Positions 8,976 to 17,937 of a stretch of DNA of 64,000 bases are shown here, piece by piece. Each line of letters opens with the position of its first letter. Within the stretch, counting starts at the first letter, position 1. The notes beneath the pieces are model-generated. The model did no database searches, was not told the DNA's origin, and was given only the letters and a program-made list of their open reading frames with translations. Position numbers and translations under genes: made by a program. This DNA comes from Leptolyngbya sp. FACHB-261 (GTDB taxonomy: Bacteria > Cyanobacteriota > Cyanobacteriia > FACHB-261), in contig NZ_JACJPL010000026.1 of NCBI RefSeq assembly GCF_014696065.1, forward strand, positions 496,001-560,000, in the 5' to 3' direction.

Positions 8976-10319
8976 CTAGGATGCAGACCGGATCGCCTCA
9001 GTCAGGTCAGCGTGCAGCAGGCCACGCTTGGGGCCGTGGATGGGATCTTCCACGATAATCGTTTGCCCCCGGCTAGCGCCTAAGGAGACGATCGCGATCG
9101 GCACTTCCATCAGCTCGGCTAGGAACTGAAGGTAGTTGAGTGCCGCCTGAGGCAAGTCTTGCAAACTGCGGCAGTCGCCCGTGGGTTGCTTCCAGCCCGG
9201 CAGGGTTTTGTAGATGGGCTGACAGCGGGCAAAGGCACGGCCATTGCTGGGGAAGTCACGGACCTGAACCCCATCAATATCGTAGGCCACACAGACCTGG
9301 ATCTCTTCTAGCTCGTCTAGCACGTCCATCTTAGTGATTGCCAGACAATCTAAGCCATTAATGCGCACGGCATAACGTCCGATCACCGAGTCGAACCAGC
9401 CACAACGCCGTCGCCGTCCAGTGGTGGTGCCAAACTCAGCACCTCGCTGACACAGCACCTCCCCCATCTCTCCCTGCAACTCAGTGGGGAAAGGCCCTTC
9501 ACCTACCCGAGTGGTATAAGCTTTGGCGACGCCAATGACCCGGTCAATGATCGTAGGACCGACGCCAGCACCAACACAGGCTCCCCCCGCCACCGGGTTC
9601 GAGGACGTGACATAGGGATAGGTGCCGTGGTCGAGATCCAGCAGCGTGCCCTGGGCCCCCTCAAATAAGATGTTGCGACGGCGCTTAACCGCATCGTGAA
9701 TCTTGAGGGAGCAGTCGATCACGTGGGGCCGTAAACGGTCAGCGTAGGCCAAATATTGCGTGATCACCTCTTCAGCATCGAGCGGTGGCAGCCCGTAGAG
9801 GCGCTCCAGGATCGTGTTTTTCTGCGGCACAATCCGGTGCATCAGGTCGCGGAAGCCCTCTGCATCCATTAAATCCAGCACGCGCACGCCGATCCGTTCA
9901 GACTTGTCAGCGTAGGTTGGGCCAATGCCCCGTCCGGTCGTGCCAATTTTGTGGCTGCCCCGTTGATCCTCAGAGGCCCGGTCGATCAGCCGGTGGTAAG
10001 GCATGGTGACATGGGCAGTCTCAGAGATGTATAGATTGGCTGCGCTGATTCCCAGCTTTTCTAGCTGGTCTAACTCACCGATCAACACCTGAGGGTCAAT
10101 GACGGTGCCGCTGCCAATTAAACACTCGGTCTCAGGATAAAGAATGCCAGAGGGAATGAGATGCAGCTTAAAAGTGCGATCATTCACCACAACCGTGTGA
10201 CCGGCGTTGACCCCCCCCTGATAGCGCACCACCACGTCGGCGGAGCGGCTGAGCAGGTCGGTAATTTTGCCTTTCCCCTCGTCGCCCCATTGGGCTCCGA
10301 TCACAATAACGTTTGCCAA
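8976..10319 (-). CDS. purA: Adenylosuccinate synthetase
   Basis: A 447-residue PurA, slightly longer than the usual ~430. It joins IMP and aspartate using GTP in the first committed step to AMP. The start region contains WGDEGKGK, the GTP/IMP-binding P-loop, with the catalytic Asp of that loop and His in NAGHTVV. Further family landmarks are [24 protein letters not shown] and the Thr/Arg-rich [13 protein letters not shown] loop. It is upstream of rplY on the same strand. The 176 bases between it and the neighbouring ABC gene contain a short run of near-repeats (GTTGCATCAAG/GTGGCATCAAG, 10460-10500) of unknown meaning. Confidence 0.97.
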   Translation of the reverse strand: MANVIVIGAQWGDEGKGKITDLLSRSADVVVRYQGGVNAGHTVVVNDRTFKLHLIPSGILYPETECLIGSGTVIDPQVLIGELDQLEKLGISAANLYISETAHVTMPYHRLIDRASEDQRGSHKIGTTGRGIGPTYADKSERIGVRVLDLMDAEGFRDLMHRIVPQKNTILERLYGLPPLDAEEVITQYLAYADRLRPHVIDCSLKIHDAVKRRRNILFEGAQGTLLDLDHGTYPYVTSSNPVAGGACVGAGVGPTIIDRVIGVAKAYTTRVGEGPFPTELQGEMGEVLCQRGAEFGTTTGRRRRCGWFDSVIGRYAVRINGLDCLAITKMDVLDELEEIQVCVAYDIDGVQVRDFPSNGRAFARCQPIYKTLPGWKQPTGDCRSLQDLPQAALNYLQFLAELMEVPIAIVSLGASRGQTIIVEDPIHGPKRGLLHADLTEAIRSAS

Positions 10320-10495
10320 GACCCTGCCCAGTGCTCCAGATTTACACGATCCATCATTATTACAAACAATGTGCCTCAGTCGTCAAACGAGCCATTAAAT
10401 GAGTTGTCGAGTGAGCTATCAAATGCGCAGCAGCATTCTCGGAGTCCCTTGACTACTGGTTGACATCAAGTGGCATCAAGTTGCATAAAGTTGCA

Positions 10496-11632
10496 TCAAG
10501 CAGTGGCCGTAGCCGTTGGCAAACGGTCACCAGTAGCTGCATCAAACAGCATGATTTCTGAGGGGTCTGGTCGGATGGTCAGCTGTTCGCCGACTTGCTG
10601 ACGCTGCGTGGGGGGCACTCTGAGGTTCAAGGTTTGGCCACTGCTGAGAGCCAGCCGCAGCAGGGTCTCGCTGCCGAGAGGTTCTACTAGCCGCACGGTT
10701 GCCTGTAGGGTGTCCGAACTCCCCTCACTGGCACCAGAGACTAGGTGCAGGTGTTCTGGACGAATCCCTAACTCTAGTTTGCGGCCTTGGGCTGATTGGA
10801 GCGCTAAGCGCAGGTGCTCTGGGCAATCCAGGCTTTGCCCATCCTCAAACTGAAACTGTTCCCCGTCATACACGGCCTGCAGCAAGTTCATAGAGGGGCT
10901 GCCCAAAAAAGTGGCGATCATCCGATTAGCAGGACGAGCATAGACTTCCTGGGGTGGGCCAATTTGTTGCACGCGGCCCCGATTAAGCACCACGAGCTGA
11001 TCCGCTAAGGTCATGGCTTCGACCTGGTCGTGGGTCACATAAATCATGGTGATGCCCAAGTCGGCATGTAGCTGCTTAAGTTCAGCCCGAGTTTCTTCGC
11101 GCAGTTGGGCGTCCAAGTTAGATAGAGGCTCATCCAACAGAAAAGCCTGGGGCTGCCGCACAATCGCTCGGCCCAGGGCAACCCGCTGCTGCTGCCCACC
11201 TGAGAGCTGTGATGGTTTGCGCTCTAGCAGAGGTAACAGACTGAGGGACTTGGCCGCTGTGTGCACGCGCTCAGCAATGGTTTCGCTAGCGACCCGGCGC
11301 ATCTTCAAGCCAAAAGCCAGGTTCTCCGCTACGGTCATGTGGGGATAGAGCGCATAGTTTTGGAAGACCATAGCTACGTCCCGTTGACGGGCCGGAACCT
11401 GATTGACGCACTGGTTGCCAATGTAGATTTGGCCCTCGGTGGGTTGCTCTAGGCCTGCAATCATGCGTAGCACCGTTGATTTGCCGCAGCCTGAAGGCCC
11501 TACCAAGACCCAGAACTCGCCATCTGGAATTTCAAAATGGAGCCCCTCTACTGCCGCCACTGTGCGGTTAGAAGAACTGGCTGCTTTAGCCTCAAAACGC
11601 TTGGCGACCTGCTCTAGTGCCACTCTTGCCAT
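10496..11632 (-). CDS. Sugar-type ABC transporter ATPase (MalK/UgpC/MsiK-like), without permease partner
   Basis: A 378-residue ATPase with Walker A GPSGCGKST, the ABC signature LSGGQQQR, Walker B FLLDEPLSNLD, a switch His in YVTHDQ, and a C-terminal TOBE-type domain with the GIRPEHL motif typical of the CUT1 sugar-importer group. No permease or solute-binding gene is in the neighbourhood. In cyanobacteria (GgtA in Synechocystis) and actinobacteria (MsiK), one unlinked ATPase of this type serves one or several sugar/osmolyte importers. That role is likely but not shown here. It could power a transporter relevant to the glycosidase cluster at 17.9-25 kb. Confidence 0.9.
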   Translation of the reverse strand: MARVALEQVAKRFEAKAASSSNRTVAAVEGLHFEIPDGEFWVLVGPSGCGKSTVLRMIAGLEQPTEGQIYIGNQCVNQVPARQRDVAMVFQNYALYPHMTVAENLAFGLKMRRVASETIAERVHTAAKSLSLLPLLERKPSQLSGGQQQRVALGRAIVRQPQAFLLDEPLSNLDAQLREETRAELKQLHADLGITMIYVTHDQVEAMTLADQLVVLNRGRVQQIGPPQEVYARPANRMIATFLGSPSMNLLQAVYDGEQFQFEDGQSLDCPEHLRLALQSAQGRKLELGIRPEHLHLVSGASEGSSDTLQATVRLVEPLGSETLLRLALSSGQTLNLRVPPTQRQQVGEQLTIRPDPSEIMLFDAATGDRLPTATATA

Positions 11633-11947
11633 ACTGCACAGTTCAACCCTTAAACCAGTTCAGCGTAGACTCCATACGAAGTCCAAGTTCCCTCTGACTG
11701 TAAGACGCTGACAGAGTTGACGGCAAGCCCTTAAGCTTCATCTCACTGAAGTTGGATCTGGATTAGCGCTTACCTACTACTAAAGATAGGTTTATTGGCT
11801 TATCTCCGGACTAGTGACTATAGTGGTGCAGAAAGAGAGAAATACACAGCAGAGAGGGCAGAAAGTTTTAATTTTCTGGAACCCTGGGTCGATGCTTGCG
11901 TCTTTGAAAGTTATGAAGATTGGTTCATAAATTCTGAGGAGAAATAC

Positions 11948-13255
11948 ATGCGTAAACCGAATTCCGGTTTGGCGTGGTTAACCACTTTGGGTCTTACCAG
12001 CAGTCTATTTGCGACTACCGTAATTTCACCTGTTTTGTTGAGTCCAACCCCTGCGGTTGCTCAACAAGCTTCTAGCTTTTCTGATATTCAGGGACACTGG
12101 GCTCAGAGTTATATTCAGACCTTAGCGTCTCGGGGCATTATTAGTGGCTTCCCCAATGGCACCTTTGGCCCTTCCCAACCTGTAACGCGGGCGCAGTTTG
12201 CCGCAATTGTCACTAAAGCCTTCAATACGCCTTCGCAGCGCGCTGCATCGGGCTTTGGCGATGTTCCAGGCAGCTATTGGGCACGGACTGCAATCCAGCA
12301 AGCTTACTCAACTGGCTTTATGTCTGGTTATCCTAACGGCAGTTTCCAGCCTGAGCAAAACATTCCCCGTGTGCAGGTTTTAGTGTCGCTGGCTAATGGT
12401 TTGAATCTCACCCGTAATGCCAGCAGCACTAACCTATCGTCAGTTTATCAAGATGCTGGTCAAATTCCCGATTACGCGCGGGATGCCGTATCGGCTGCCA
12501 CGCAAAATCGCATTGTGGTGAATTATCCCAATGTAAATACGTTAAACCCTAACCAGTTTGCAACCCGTGCTGATGTGGCGGCTTTTGTTTATCAAGCCCT
12601 AGTCAGTAATGGTCAACTACAGCCCATTGCCTCGGCTTATGTTGTCAATGGCAATGCTCAAGCTTCTGGTAATACGGGCACCAATACAGGTAGCAATACG
12701 GGCAATAACCAAGGCAATAACCAGGGCAACGGTCAGTTTAACCTGGAAGCCTCTACGGTACAGTCTGGGGCTAAACTGCCTGTACGCTACACAGCGGCTC
12801 AGCGTATTTTGATCGCTCCCAACGAAACCGCACCCCTGACCTTAACGATTGCCGAAGACATTCGCGGGTTGGGCGGTCAAGTGTCAATTCCCCGTGGCTC
12901 TGAGGTCAGAGGTCAACTGCGTCCAGCCGAAGGTGGGTCTCAGTTTGTGGCAAGCGAGTTAGTGCTCCCCACCGGCCAGCGCTTCAGCCTCAATGCCCGT
13001 TCTGCAGTAGTTCAGGATGTCAAAGACCCTCGCGATACTTCCATTGGTGCCATCCTGGGCGATGCGGCCATTGGTAGTGCGGCGGCAGCGATTATTTCGG
13101 GAACCGTGGGCGACCGGCAGATCCGCGCTGAGCGAGTTCTGGGTGGTGCTGTGGCTGGTACGGTGATCGGCAATGTCACAGCTGATCGCGTTGTGGTCAT
13201 CAACCCCGAACAGGATCTAGACCTGACCCTGCAATCGGATCTCGTCCTGCGCTAG
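11948..13255 (+). CDS. S-layer homology domain protein, secreted
   Basis: A 435-residue protein when started at the ATG at 11948. This start has a good GAGGAG Shine-Dalgarno 7 bases upstream and gives a clean signal peptide ending PTPAVA-QQ. The upstream in-frame extension to 11795 lacks both. After the signal come SLH modules: DIQGHWAQSYIQTLASRG...GPSQPVTRAQFA (about 45-105), a second at about 110-165 (DVPGSYWARTAIQQA) and a degenerate third to about 220 (ATRADVAAFVYQA). A Asn/Gly/Thr-rich linker (N-T-G repeats) leads to a beta-rich C-terminal domain of unknown type with a glycine-zipper-like hydrophobic stretch near 365-410. SLH modules bind pyruvylated cell-wall polymer, so the protein is probably cell-surface attached. 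Confidence 0.88.
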   Translation: MRKPNSGLAWLTTLGLTSSLFATTVISPVLLSPTPAVAQQASSFSDIQGHWAQSYIQTLASRGIISGFPNGTFGPSQPVTRAQFAAIVTKAFNTPSQRAASGFGDVPGSYWARTAIQQAYSTGFMSGYPNGSFQPEQNIPRVQVLVSLANGLNLTRNASSTNLSSVYQDAGQIPDYARDAVSAATQNRIVVNYPNVNTLNPNQFATRADVAAFVYQALVSNGQLQPIASAYVVNGNAQASGNTGTNTGSNTGNNQGNNQGNGQFNLEASTVQSGAKLPVRYTAAQRILIAPNETAPLTLTIAEDIRGLGGQVSIPRGSEVRGQLRPAEGGSQFVASELVLPTGQRFSLNARSAVVQDVKDPRDTSIGAILGDAAIGSAAAAIISGTVGDRQIRAERVLGGAVAGTVIGNVTADRVVVINPEQDLDLTLQSDLVLR

Positions 13256-13287
13256 TTGCATAACGGCTCGAACAAGTCTGACAATTC

Positions 13288-13320
13288 ACCCGGCTGCTCA
13301 ATATGAGCAGCCGGGTTCCT
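13288..13320 (+). terminator. Stem-loop after the SLH gene
   Basis: ACCCGGCTGCTC and its exact reverse complement flank an AATAT loop, giving a 12-bp GC-rich stem 32 bases after the SLH stop codon. The following TTCCTATT is only weakly U-rich, so it is either a non-canonical terminator or an mRNA 3'-end stabiliser. The next gene on the same strand starts only 16 bases later. Confidence 0.6.
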
Positions 13321-13335
13321 ATTAGGCTATGAAGT

Positions 13336-13944
13336 GTGACGATCTATCTCCTGCGCCACGGCCAGACGCTTGAAACTGAGCTGGACTACGACCTGCCGGT
13401 ATCTCTAGATGAGTTCAACCGGTTGCTACGCGAAACCCGTGATATTCCTCTGCTAGAAGCAGGCAAAGCCCGAATCCGAGAGCAGGCTCGCTACCTACGC
13501 CAGTGCAAGATCCAGCGTATCTACGCCAGCCCATTCCGTCGCACCCGTGAGACTGCGGAGTTAGTTGCGGCAGAGCTGGGCTTGGAGGTCAGCCTGAACG
13601 ATGATCTGCGCGAGATTGTGCCGGACTCGCTAAGCTCTCGCGAGGGACGCACTTACACCTACCGCAACCTATTTATTCGCTCGTTTTTGACGCTCGTGCT
13701 GGCTCAACCGGGTGGCACCGAAACCATAGCCCGGTCGATGCAGCGCGTCGCTCGCCTGTGGGATAGCGTGAGTGCAATTGGACCAGATGAGAACATTCTG
13801 CTGGTGACTCATCAAGGCATCTCGCGCTTGTTGCTGCTCTACCTCACACCCCAGTTTCGTTGGGGCATCCAAAAAGTTGATTTGTCACCTGCCGGACTCA
13901 CGGTAATCCAGCCGCGACAATTGAACTTTATGGGAAGGAGATAG
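13336..13944 (+). CDS. Histidine phosphatase (phosphoglycerate mutase-like)
   Basis: A 202-residue protein with the catalytic RHGQT at residues 7-11, a second-site YASPFRRTRETAE (about 63-75), an acidic E-I-V-P-D region and the C-terminal catalytic VTHQG. This is the branch-1 histidine phosphatase layout. The substrate cannot be read from sequence. GTG at 13336 is the best start because it puts the RHG motif at the usual distance from the N-terminus. Confidence 0.88.
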   Translation: MTIYLLRHGQTLETELDYDLPVSLDEFNRLLRETRDIPLLEAGKARIREQARYLRQCKIQRIYASPFRRTRETAELVAAELGLEVSLNDDLREIVPDSLSSREGRTYTYRNLFIRSFLTLVLAQPGGTETIARSMQRVARLWDSVSAIGPDENILLVTHQGISRLLLLYLTPQFRWGIQKVDLSPAGLTVIQPRQLNFMGRR

Positions 13945-13961
13945 GGTTGCAGCTCAGAGGC

Positions 13962-14402
13962 TCAAGCTTTCTTTTGAAATAGACTTCGCACTTTCTGAGC
14001 CACCTTCTGAAAGATGCCGGGCACGCCGGGTATCGGGCGAACTGCGACTTGAATGGGCTCGTCAGGGAACTGTTTTAGGCGGTAGCCATACTCCAGGCTG
14101 TCCTGCTTTTTGCGCAGCGCGGGGAATAACCGGAAAGCTCCTTTGCGCAGTTCTTCTTCGTTCTCAAAAATGGCTTGGTCGATGGCACTCGATCGGCTCA
14201 CTGCCATCGAACCTGCTGGGAACCAATTTTCGCCCTGGTCCTGAATTCGCATGTAGATGTTGAACTCGGGCAGACCATCAGTTTTGAGCTTGTCGTACTG
14301 TGTAGCAGCAGCTTTGCGACGCTCTTGATTTTTAGGGGCGCTGGGCTTGCGAGGTGGATTGACGGGCTTACCGAAGCCCGAGCTGCGAGGTTGGGTCGTC
14401 AC
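13962..14402 (-). CDS. HHL1-like protein
   Basis: A 146-residue protein with a basic, Pro-rich N-terminus and a compact domain from about residue 45 (P-E-F-N-I-Y-M-R...WFPAG...AIDQAIFENE-x-LRKGAFRLFP). This pattern resembles the cyanobacterial relatives of plant HHL1, a thylakoid protein that helps protect or repair photosystem II under high light. The cyanobacterial version has no obvious membrane segment. It starts 36 bases after the GTPase gene on the same strand, so the two are probably co-transcribed. The family assignment is from memory of the motif and not from a search. Confidence 0.7.
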   Translation of the reverse strand: MTTQPRSSGFGKPVNPPRKPSAPKNQERRKAAATQYDKLKTDGLPEFNIYMRIQDQGENWFPAGSMAVSRSSAIDQAIFENEEELRKGAFRLFPALRKKQDSLEYGYRLKQFPDEPIQVAVRPIPGVPGIFQKVAQKVRSLFQKKA

Positions 14403-14438
14403 AGGGCATCCTCAGGAAATTCACAAAACTTTGTCGAA

Positions 14439-15728
14439 CTATGCTTCAGTATCGCCTACTTTGGCCAGTGGCGGCTTAGGCAGTGGTGTGCTGTCTAGCA
14501 GATAAGTTTGAGTAGCGCGACCGGTCAGATAAGCGGTGTAGCCTGCCACTGCGCCTTGAACCACAGCCGCGCTCAACCAGGCTCCCACTCCCGCACCACC
14601 ATCCCCATTGCTGCCTAGACCTAGCAGCAGTCCACCGCCCAACTCACTGAGGGTTAGGCCACCAGCACTGAGGGCTAGGGTCTTGAGTAATTTTTGTGCC
14701 CCCTGAGGAGTAGGCGAAATTGTGTAGGTGCGCGACAGTAGCAAAACCAGGGCTAAATCTACCCCTAAGCCTGCTAGCAAATCTAAGCCTGGAACGGGGT
14801 TAAGCGCGACCAGCGCAGACTTGAGACTCGCCAGTCGCCAAAGCAGTTGCTCAGCTTGTTCTTGGCGCAATTGCAGTTTTTTACGGTTAAGGCGGTGGTA
14901 GAGATCTTGGGCCGTGGCGAGGGCGTTACGCGCTAGCAAGCTTGGGCCTTGACGATTGAGCAACGCGAGAATTTTCTGCTTTAACTCACTTACCTGCGGC
15001 GGTGGGGCTTCCCACTCCCAGGTCACGCGTCCATCCGGCCATTGCACTCGCACTCTGAGCGGTGCAGGCTCAGCTGCGGCCATAACGATATCGTCGGGTG
15101 AGAGCAAGTGTTGCAGCCGTTGCTCGGTTAAGTGAGCGTAGAGCGACTGGCGGTCGGTGTTGGGATAGAGATCGATTTTGTTAAATACCAGCAGTATGGG
15201 TTTACGCGCTGCATGTAGCTCCCGGAGGGCCTGCAATTCAACCCGAGTAAAGTCGCCTGCGATCACAAACAGGATCAGATCCGCCTGTCGGGCAACCTCA
15301 CGGGCAATCGTGGCGCGGGTTTCTCCATCGATTTCATCGAGCCCTGGAGTGTCAATTAGTTCAATCTGTACCTTGGCACTAGGATTGCTGGCATTAGCAC
15401 GGCTCACACCCTGCTCATCCGGGGGAGACCAAGCCACGGTCTGAGCAGTCTGAGTCACGCCATGCAAAGGCCCTGTCTTGAGGAGTCGGCGCCCAAGCAA
15501 GGCATTGAGAACGGCAGACTTGCCCCGACTGACCAAGCCAAAAGCAGCGATGCGAATCACTCGTCGCTCTAACTTGTCAAGCAGGGCTTCTAGTTCTACT
15601 AATTCGGGACGAAGCTGCGCCCGTTCAGAGTCCGACAGAAGACGTTCGCCCTGCCGTAACGCGCTGAGTGACTGACGCAGGCTGGTACGAGCTTGAACGA
15701 GCGGGTGATCAGCAGCAGGAGGCGACAA
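14439..15728 (-). CDS. Era/dynamin-like GTPase with C-terminal membrane domain (DUF697-like)
   Basis: A 429-residue GTP-binding protein. G1 is GLVSRGKSAVLNAL (about residues 62-75), G3 is DTPGLDE and G4 is FNKIDLYP, all close to the YcjX/Era-like membrane GTPases of cyanobacteria. The C-terminal third contains glycine-rich hydrophobic helices (LDLLAGLGVDLALVLLLS, and a later Gly/Ala-rich pair) that would insert in a membrane, as in DUF697 proteins. It is the upstream member of a likely two-gene unit with the HHL1-like gene, which raises the possibility of a thylakoid-membrane role (inference). Confidence 0.85.
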   Translation of the reverse strand: MSPPAADHPLVQARTSLRQSLSALRQGERLLSDSERAQLRPELVELEALLDKLERRVIRIAAFGLVSRGKSAVLNALLGRRLLKTGPLHGVTQTAQTVAWSPPDEQGVSRANASNPSAKVQIELIDTPGLDEIDGETRATIAREVARQADLILFVIAGDFTRVELQALRELHAARKPILLVFNKIDLYPNTDRQSLYAHLTEQRLQHLLSPDDIVMAAAEPAPLRVRVQWPDGRVTWEWEAPPPQVSELKQKILALLNRQGPSLLARNALATAQDLYHRLNRKKLQLRQEQAEQLLWRLASLKSALVALNPVPGLDLLAGLGVDLALVLLLSRTYTISPTPQGAQKLLKTLALSAGGLTLSELGGGLLLGLGSNGDGGAGVGAWLSAAVVQGAVAGYTAYLTGRATQTYLLDSTPLPKPPLAKVGDTEA

Positions 15729-15853
15729 GGGTTAGTGCAAATCAACGAAAGGTGTTCTTATTTTCGCTCACCACTCCTCTGGTTGCCTCTTCCCTGCGTT
15801 AAGAGGGCGATTAGGAGTTGCGAGAAAGCTATGAGGCACGCGGGCTGTAGACG

Positions 15854-16891
15854 CTAGGGTGCTGGATTCGGATAGCGCCTGTGGACGGCATCGAGTTCTG
15901 CCAGAATCTTTGTGTCCAGGACAATCCCCAGGCTGTCCAAGTTTTCCTGTAGCTGGTCCAAGCTGGTCGCGCCGATGATTGTGCTGGTCACGAACCAACG
16001 GCTGCGCACAAAGGCTAGAGCTAGTGCTGAGGGCTTAAGGTTGTGCGCCTTGGCGATTTCAGCGTAGGTAGCGACAGCTTCCATCACATTGGGCTTGCGA
16101 TAGCGACTACCAAATTCCTTAAACAGAGTCAGACGGGCGTTGTCTGGCCAAGACTGCCCATATTTGCCTGACAACAAACCGAAGCCCAAAGGACTGTAGG
16201 CTAGTAAACCAACATTCTCCAACCAACAAGTTTCTGCTAACCCAGTCTCGAATACGCGGTTGATCAGGTTGTAGGCGTTCTGAATACTAACGACCCTGGG
16301 TAAACCTAACTGCTTAGCAGCATGGCTGAATTCAGACACTCCCCAAGGCGTTTCGTTGCTCAAACCTAGATAGCGAATCTTACCGGCTTGGAGCAAATCA
16401 GCAAAAGCCGCTAATTGTTCTGCAATTGGCACAGTTTCGCGCTGCAAAGCCGGATCATAAACTGTTTGTCCAAACAGCGGCACATAGCGGTCGGGCCAGT
16501 GAATTTGGTATAGATCAATGTAATCGGTTTGTAACCGTTTCAAGCTGGCATCTACTGCCCGCTGAATATTGCTGTGATTGATTGCTCTAGGGCCTTCGCG
16601 TAGCCACTTCAGACCCCGACCAGGACCAGCAATTTTAGTCGCAATGATCAGTTGCTCTCGGCGTTGTTTTGCCAGCCATTCACCAATGTAAGTTTCGTTT
16701 AGCCCCTGGGTCTCGACCCGAGCTGGCACCGGATACATTTCAGCGGCATCAATGAAATTAACGCCTTGAGCGACAGCATAATCAAGTTGCGTATGGGCTT
16801 CTGCTTGGGTGTTTTGCTGTCCATAGGTCATCGTTCCTAAGCAGATTTCAGAAACGTGGAGGTCACTGGTACCAAGTTGCTTATACTGCAT
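15854..16891 (-). CDS. Aldo/keto reductase (Tas-like)
   Basis: A 345-residue NADPH-dependent aldo/keto reductase. Catalytic landmarks are FIDAAEMYP (Asp/Tyr), ATKIAG (Lys) and YIDLYQIHWPD (His), and cofactor binding is suggested by the C-terminal STIIGATSLDQLQENL. The MYPVP-x(5)-TQG-x-(N/T) feature is typical of the Tas subgroup. It starts 38 bases after the nitroreductase gene, so the two probably form an operon of reductases. The physiological carbonyl substrate is unknown. Confidence 0.92.
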   Translation of the reverse strand: MQYKQLGTSDLHVSEICLGTMTYGQQNTQAEAHTQLDYAVAQGVNFIDAAEMYPVPARVETQGLNETYIGEWLAKQRREQLIIATKIAGPGRGLKWLREGPRAINHSNIQRAVDASLKRLQTDYIDLYQIHWPDRYVPLFGQTVYDPALQRETVPIAEQLAAFADLLQAGKIRYLGLSNETPWGVSEFSHAAKQLGLPRVVSIQNAYNLINRVFETGLAETCWLENVGLLAYSPLGFGLLSGKYGQSWPDNARLTLFKEFGSRYRKPNVMEAVATYAEIAKAHNLKPSALALAFVRSRWFVTSTIIGATSLDQLQENLDSLGIVLDTKILAELDAVHRRYPNPAP

Positions 16892-16929
16892 AAGAATTAG
16901 ATTAGATAGACATAATCAGTGAGCTAGCT

Positions 16930-17754
16930 TTAGCGAAGTTCAAAACCAAGGTTTTTTAGGACCTGATGCAAGCGATCCCGTCCGGAGAGAGAATCAGGTC
17001 CTGCAACCCGTTTTGCTGAATGCTGCGCCCAATTGCCTGGAACCTCCATCTGCTGTTGCTGATAAAAGTCGGTCATCACTTGGTTGTACTGGTTGAGTGC
17101 CTGATCTTGAGCCTCCAGAGGTGCATAGCGCTCACGATGCAACACTGCCGCTTGAGGCAAACGAGGTTTGACTGCTGCAGGCCGTTCTGGATTGGGATAG
17201 CCAATGCATAGGCCGAAGGTGGCAAAGACACCTAGCGGCAATCCTAACTCGGTGGCAACGGCTTCTGGCTGGTTGCGCATGCCGCCAATGTAAACCGTTC
17301 CCAGTCCCAGTGATTCAGCTGCAACCACAGCGTTCTGAGCAGCTAGGGCCGCATCAACCACAGCTGTTACAAACATCTCTAGGTAATTCAGGCCGTCGTG
17401 AGTCAAGCCACGGCTTTGGGCGACATGCCTGATGCGGGCAAGATCTGCCAGCCAGACCAAGAAGAGCGGACACTGGCGGATGTGAGCCTGCCCGCCTGCA
17501 AACTGCGATAGCCGTTCCTTGCGTCCAGCATCTTCGACAGCCACCACGCTCCAGGTTTGTAGGTTAGACGATGTCGCAGCAGACTGGGCTGCCGCAATCA
17601 GGGTTTCTAGGGTGCCTTTAGGTAGGGGCTGTGGTAGATAAGCCCGAATTGAACGGTGAGATAGCAATGTTTCCAAGCAGCTATTTAACTCACCATCAAT
17701 TTGGAAGTTAGGGATTCCATAGCGAGCCTGCAATAGCTCAGGTTTATGAGTCAT
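16930..17754 (-). CDS. NADPH-dependent nitroreductase/FMN oxidoreductase (NfsA/FRP-like)
   Basis: A 274-residue flavoprotein of the nitroreductase superfamily from the ATG at 17754. The frame remains open to a TTG at 17808, which would add 18 residues and has an AGGAG only inside the coding sequence. Recognisable parts are HRSIRAYLPQPLPKGTLETLIAAAQSAATSSNLQ (FMN-binding N-terminal arm), QNAVVAAESLGLGTVYIGGMRN (dimer/flavin core) and GLCIGYP near residue 175. These match NfsA/Frp-type NADPH oxidoreductases. It is followed after 38 bases by an aldo/keto reductase. Confidence 0.88.
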   Translation of the reverse strand: MTHKPELLQARYGIPNFQIDGELNSCLETLLSHRSIRAYLPQPLPKGTLETLIAAAQSAATSSNLQTWSVVAVEDAGRKERLSQFAGGQAHIRQCPLFLVWLADLARIRHVAQSRGLTHDGLNYLEMFVTAVVDAALAAQNAVVAAESLGLGTVYIGGMRNQPEAVATELGLPLGVFATFGLCIGYPNPERPAAVKPRLPQAAVLHRERYAPLEAQDQALNQYNQVMTDFYQQQQMEVPGNWAQHSAKRVAGPDSLSGRDRLHQVLKNLGFELR

Positions 17755-17937
17755 CTTTATAGAAATTCCAAGGAAACTGACAAGTTTAGAGCAGTCAATC
17801 TCCTGCAAGGCTAACCCACTTCACCTCTGTGGAACCGCAAGTTCAGACTCGACTAAGCTCTAATAGAGCTGCATATTCCGACTCAGGATTATGTGAAGTC
17901 CAATACTGCTATAGAAGTTAGACTTAAGCTAGATAAA

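Noticed and set aside
10460-10500. GTTGCATCAAG near-repeats as a binding-site array or CRISPR-like element
   Set aside because: Only three or four very short imperfect copies at the 3' end of the ABC gene; no spacing rule or palindrome.
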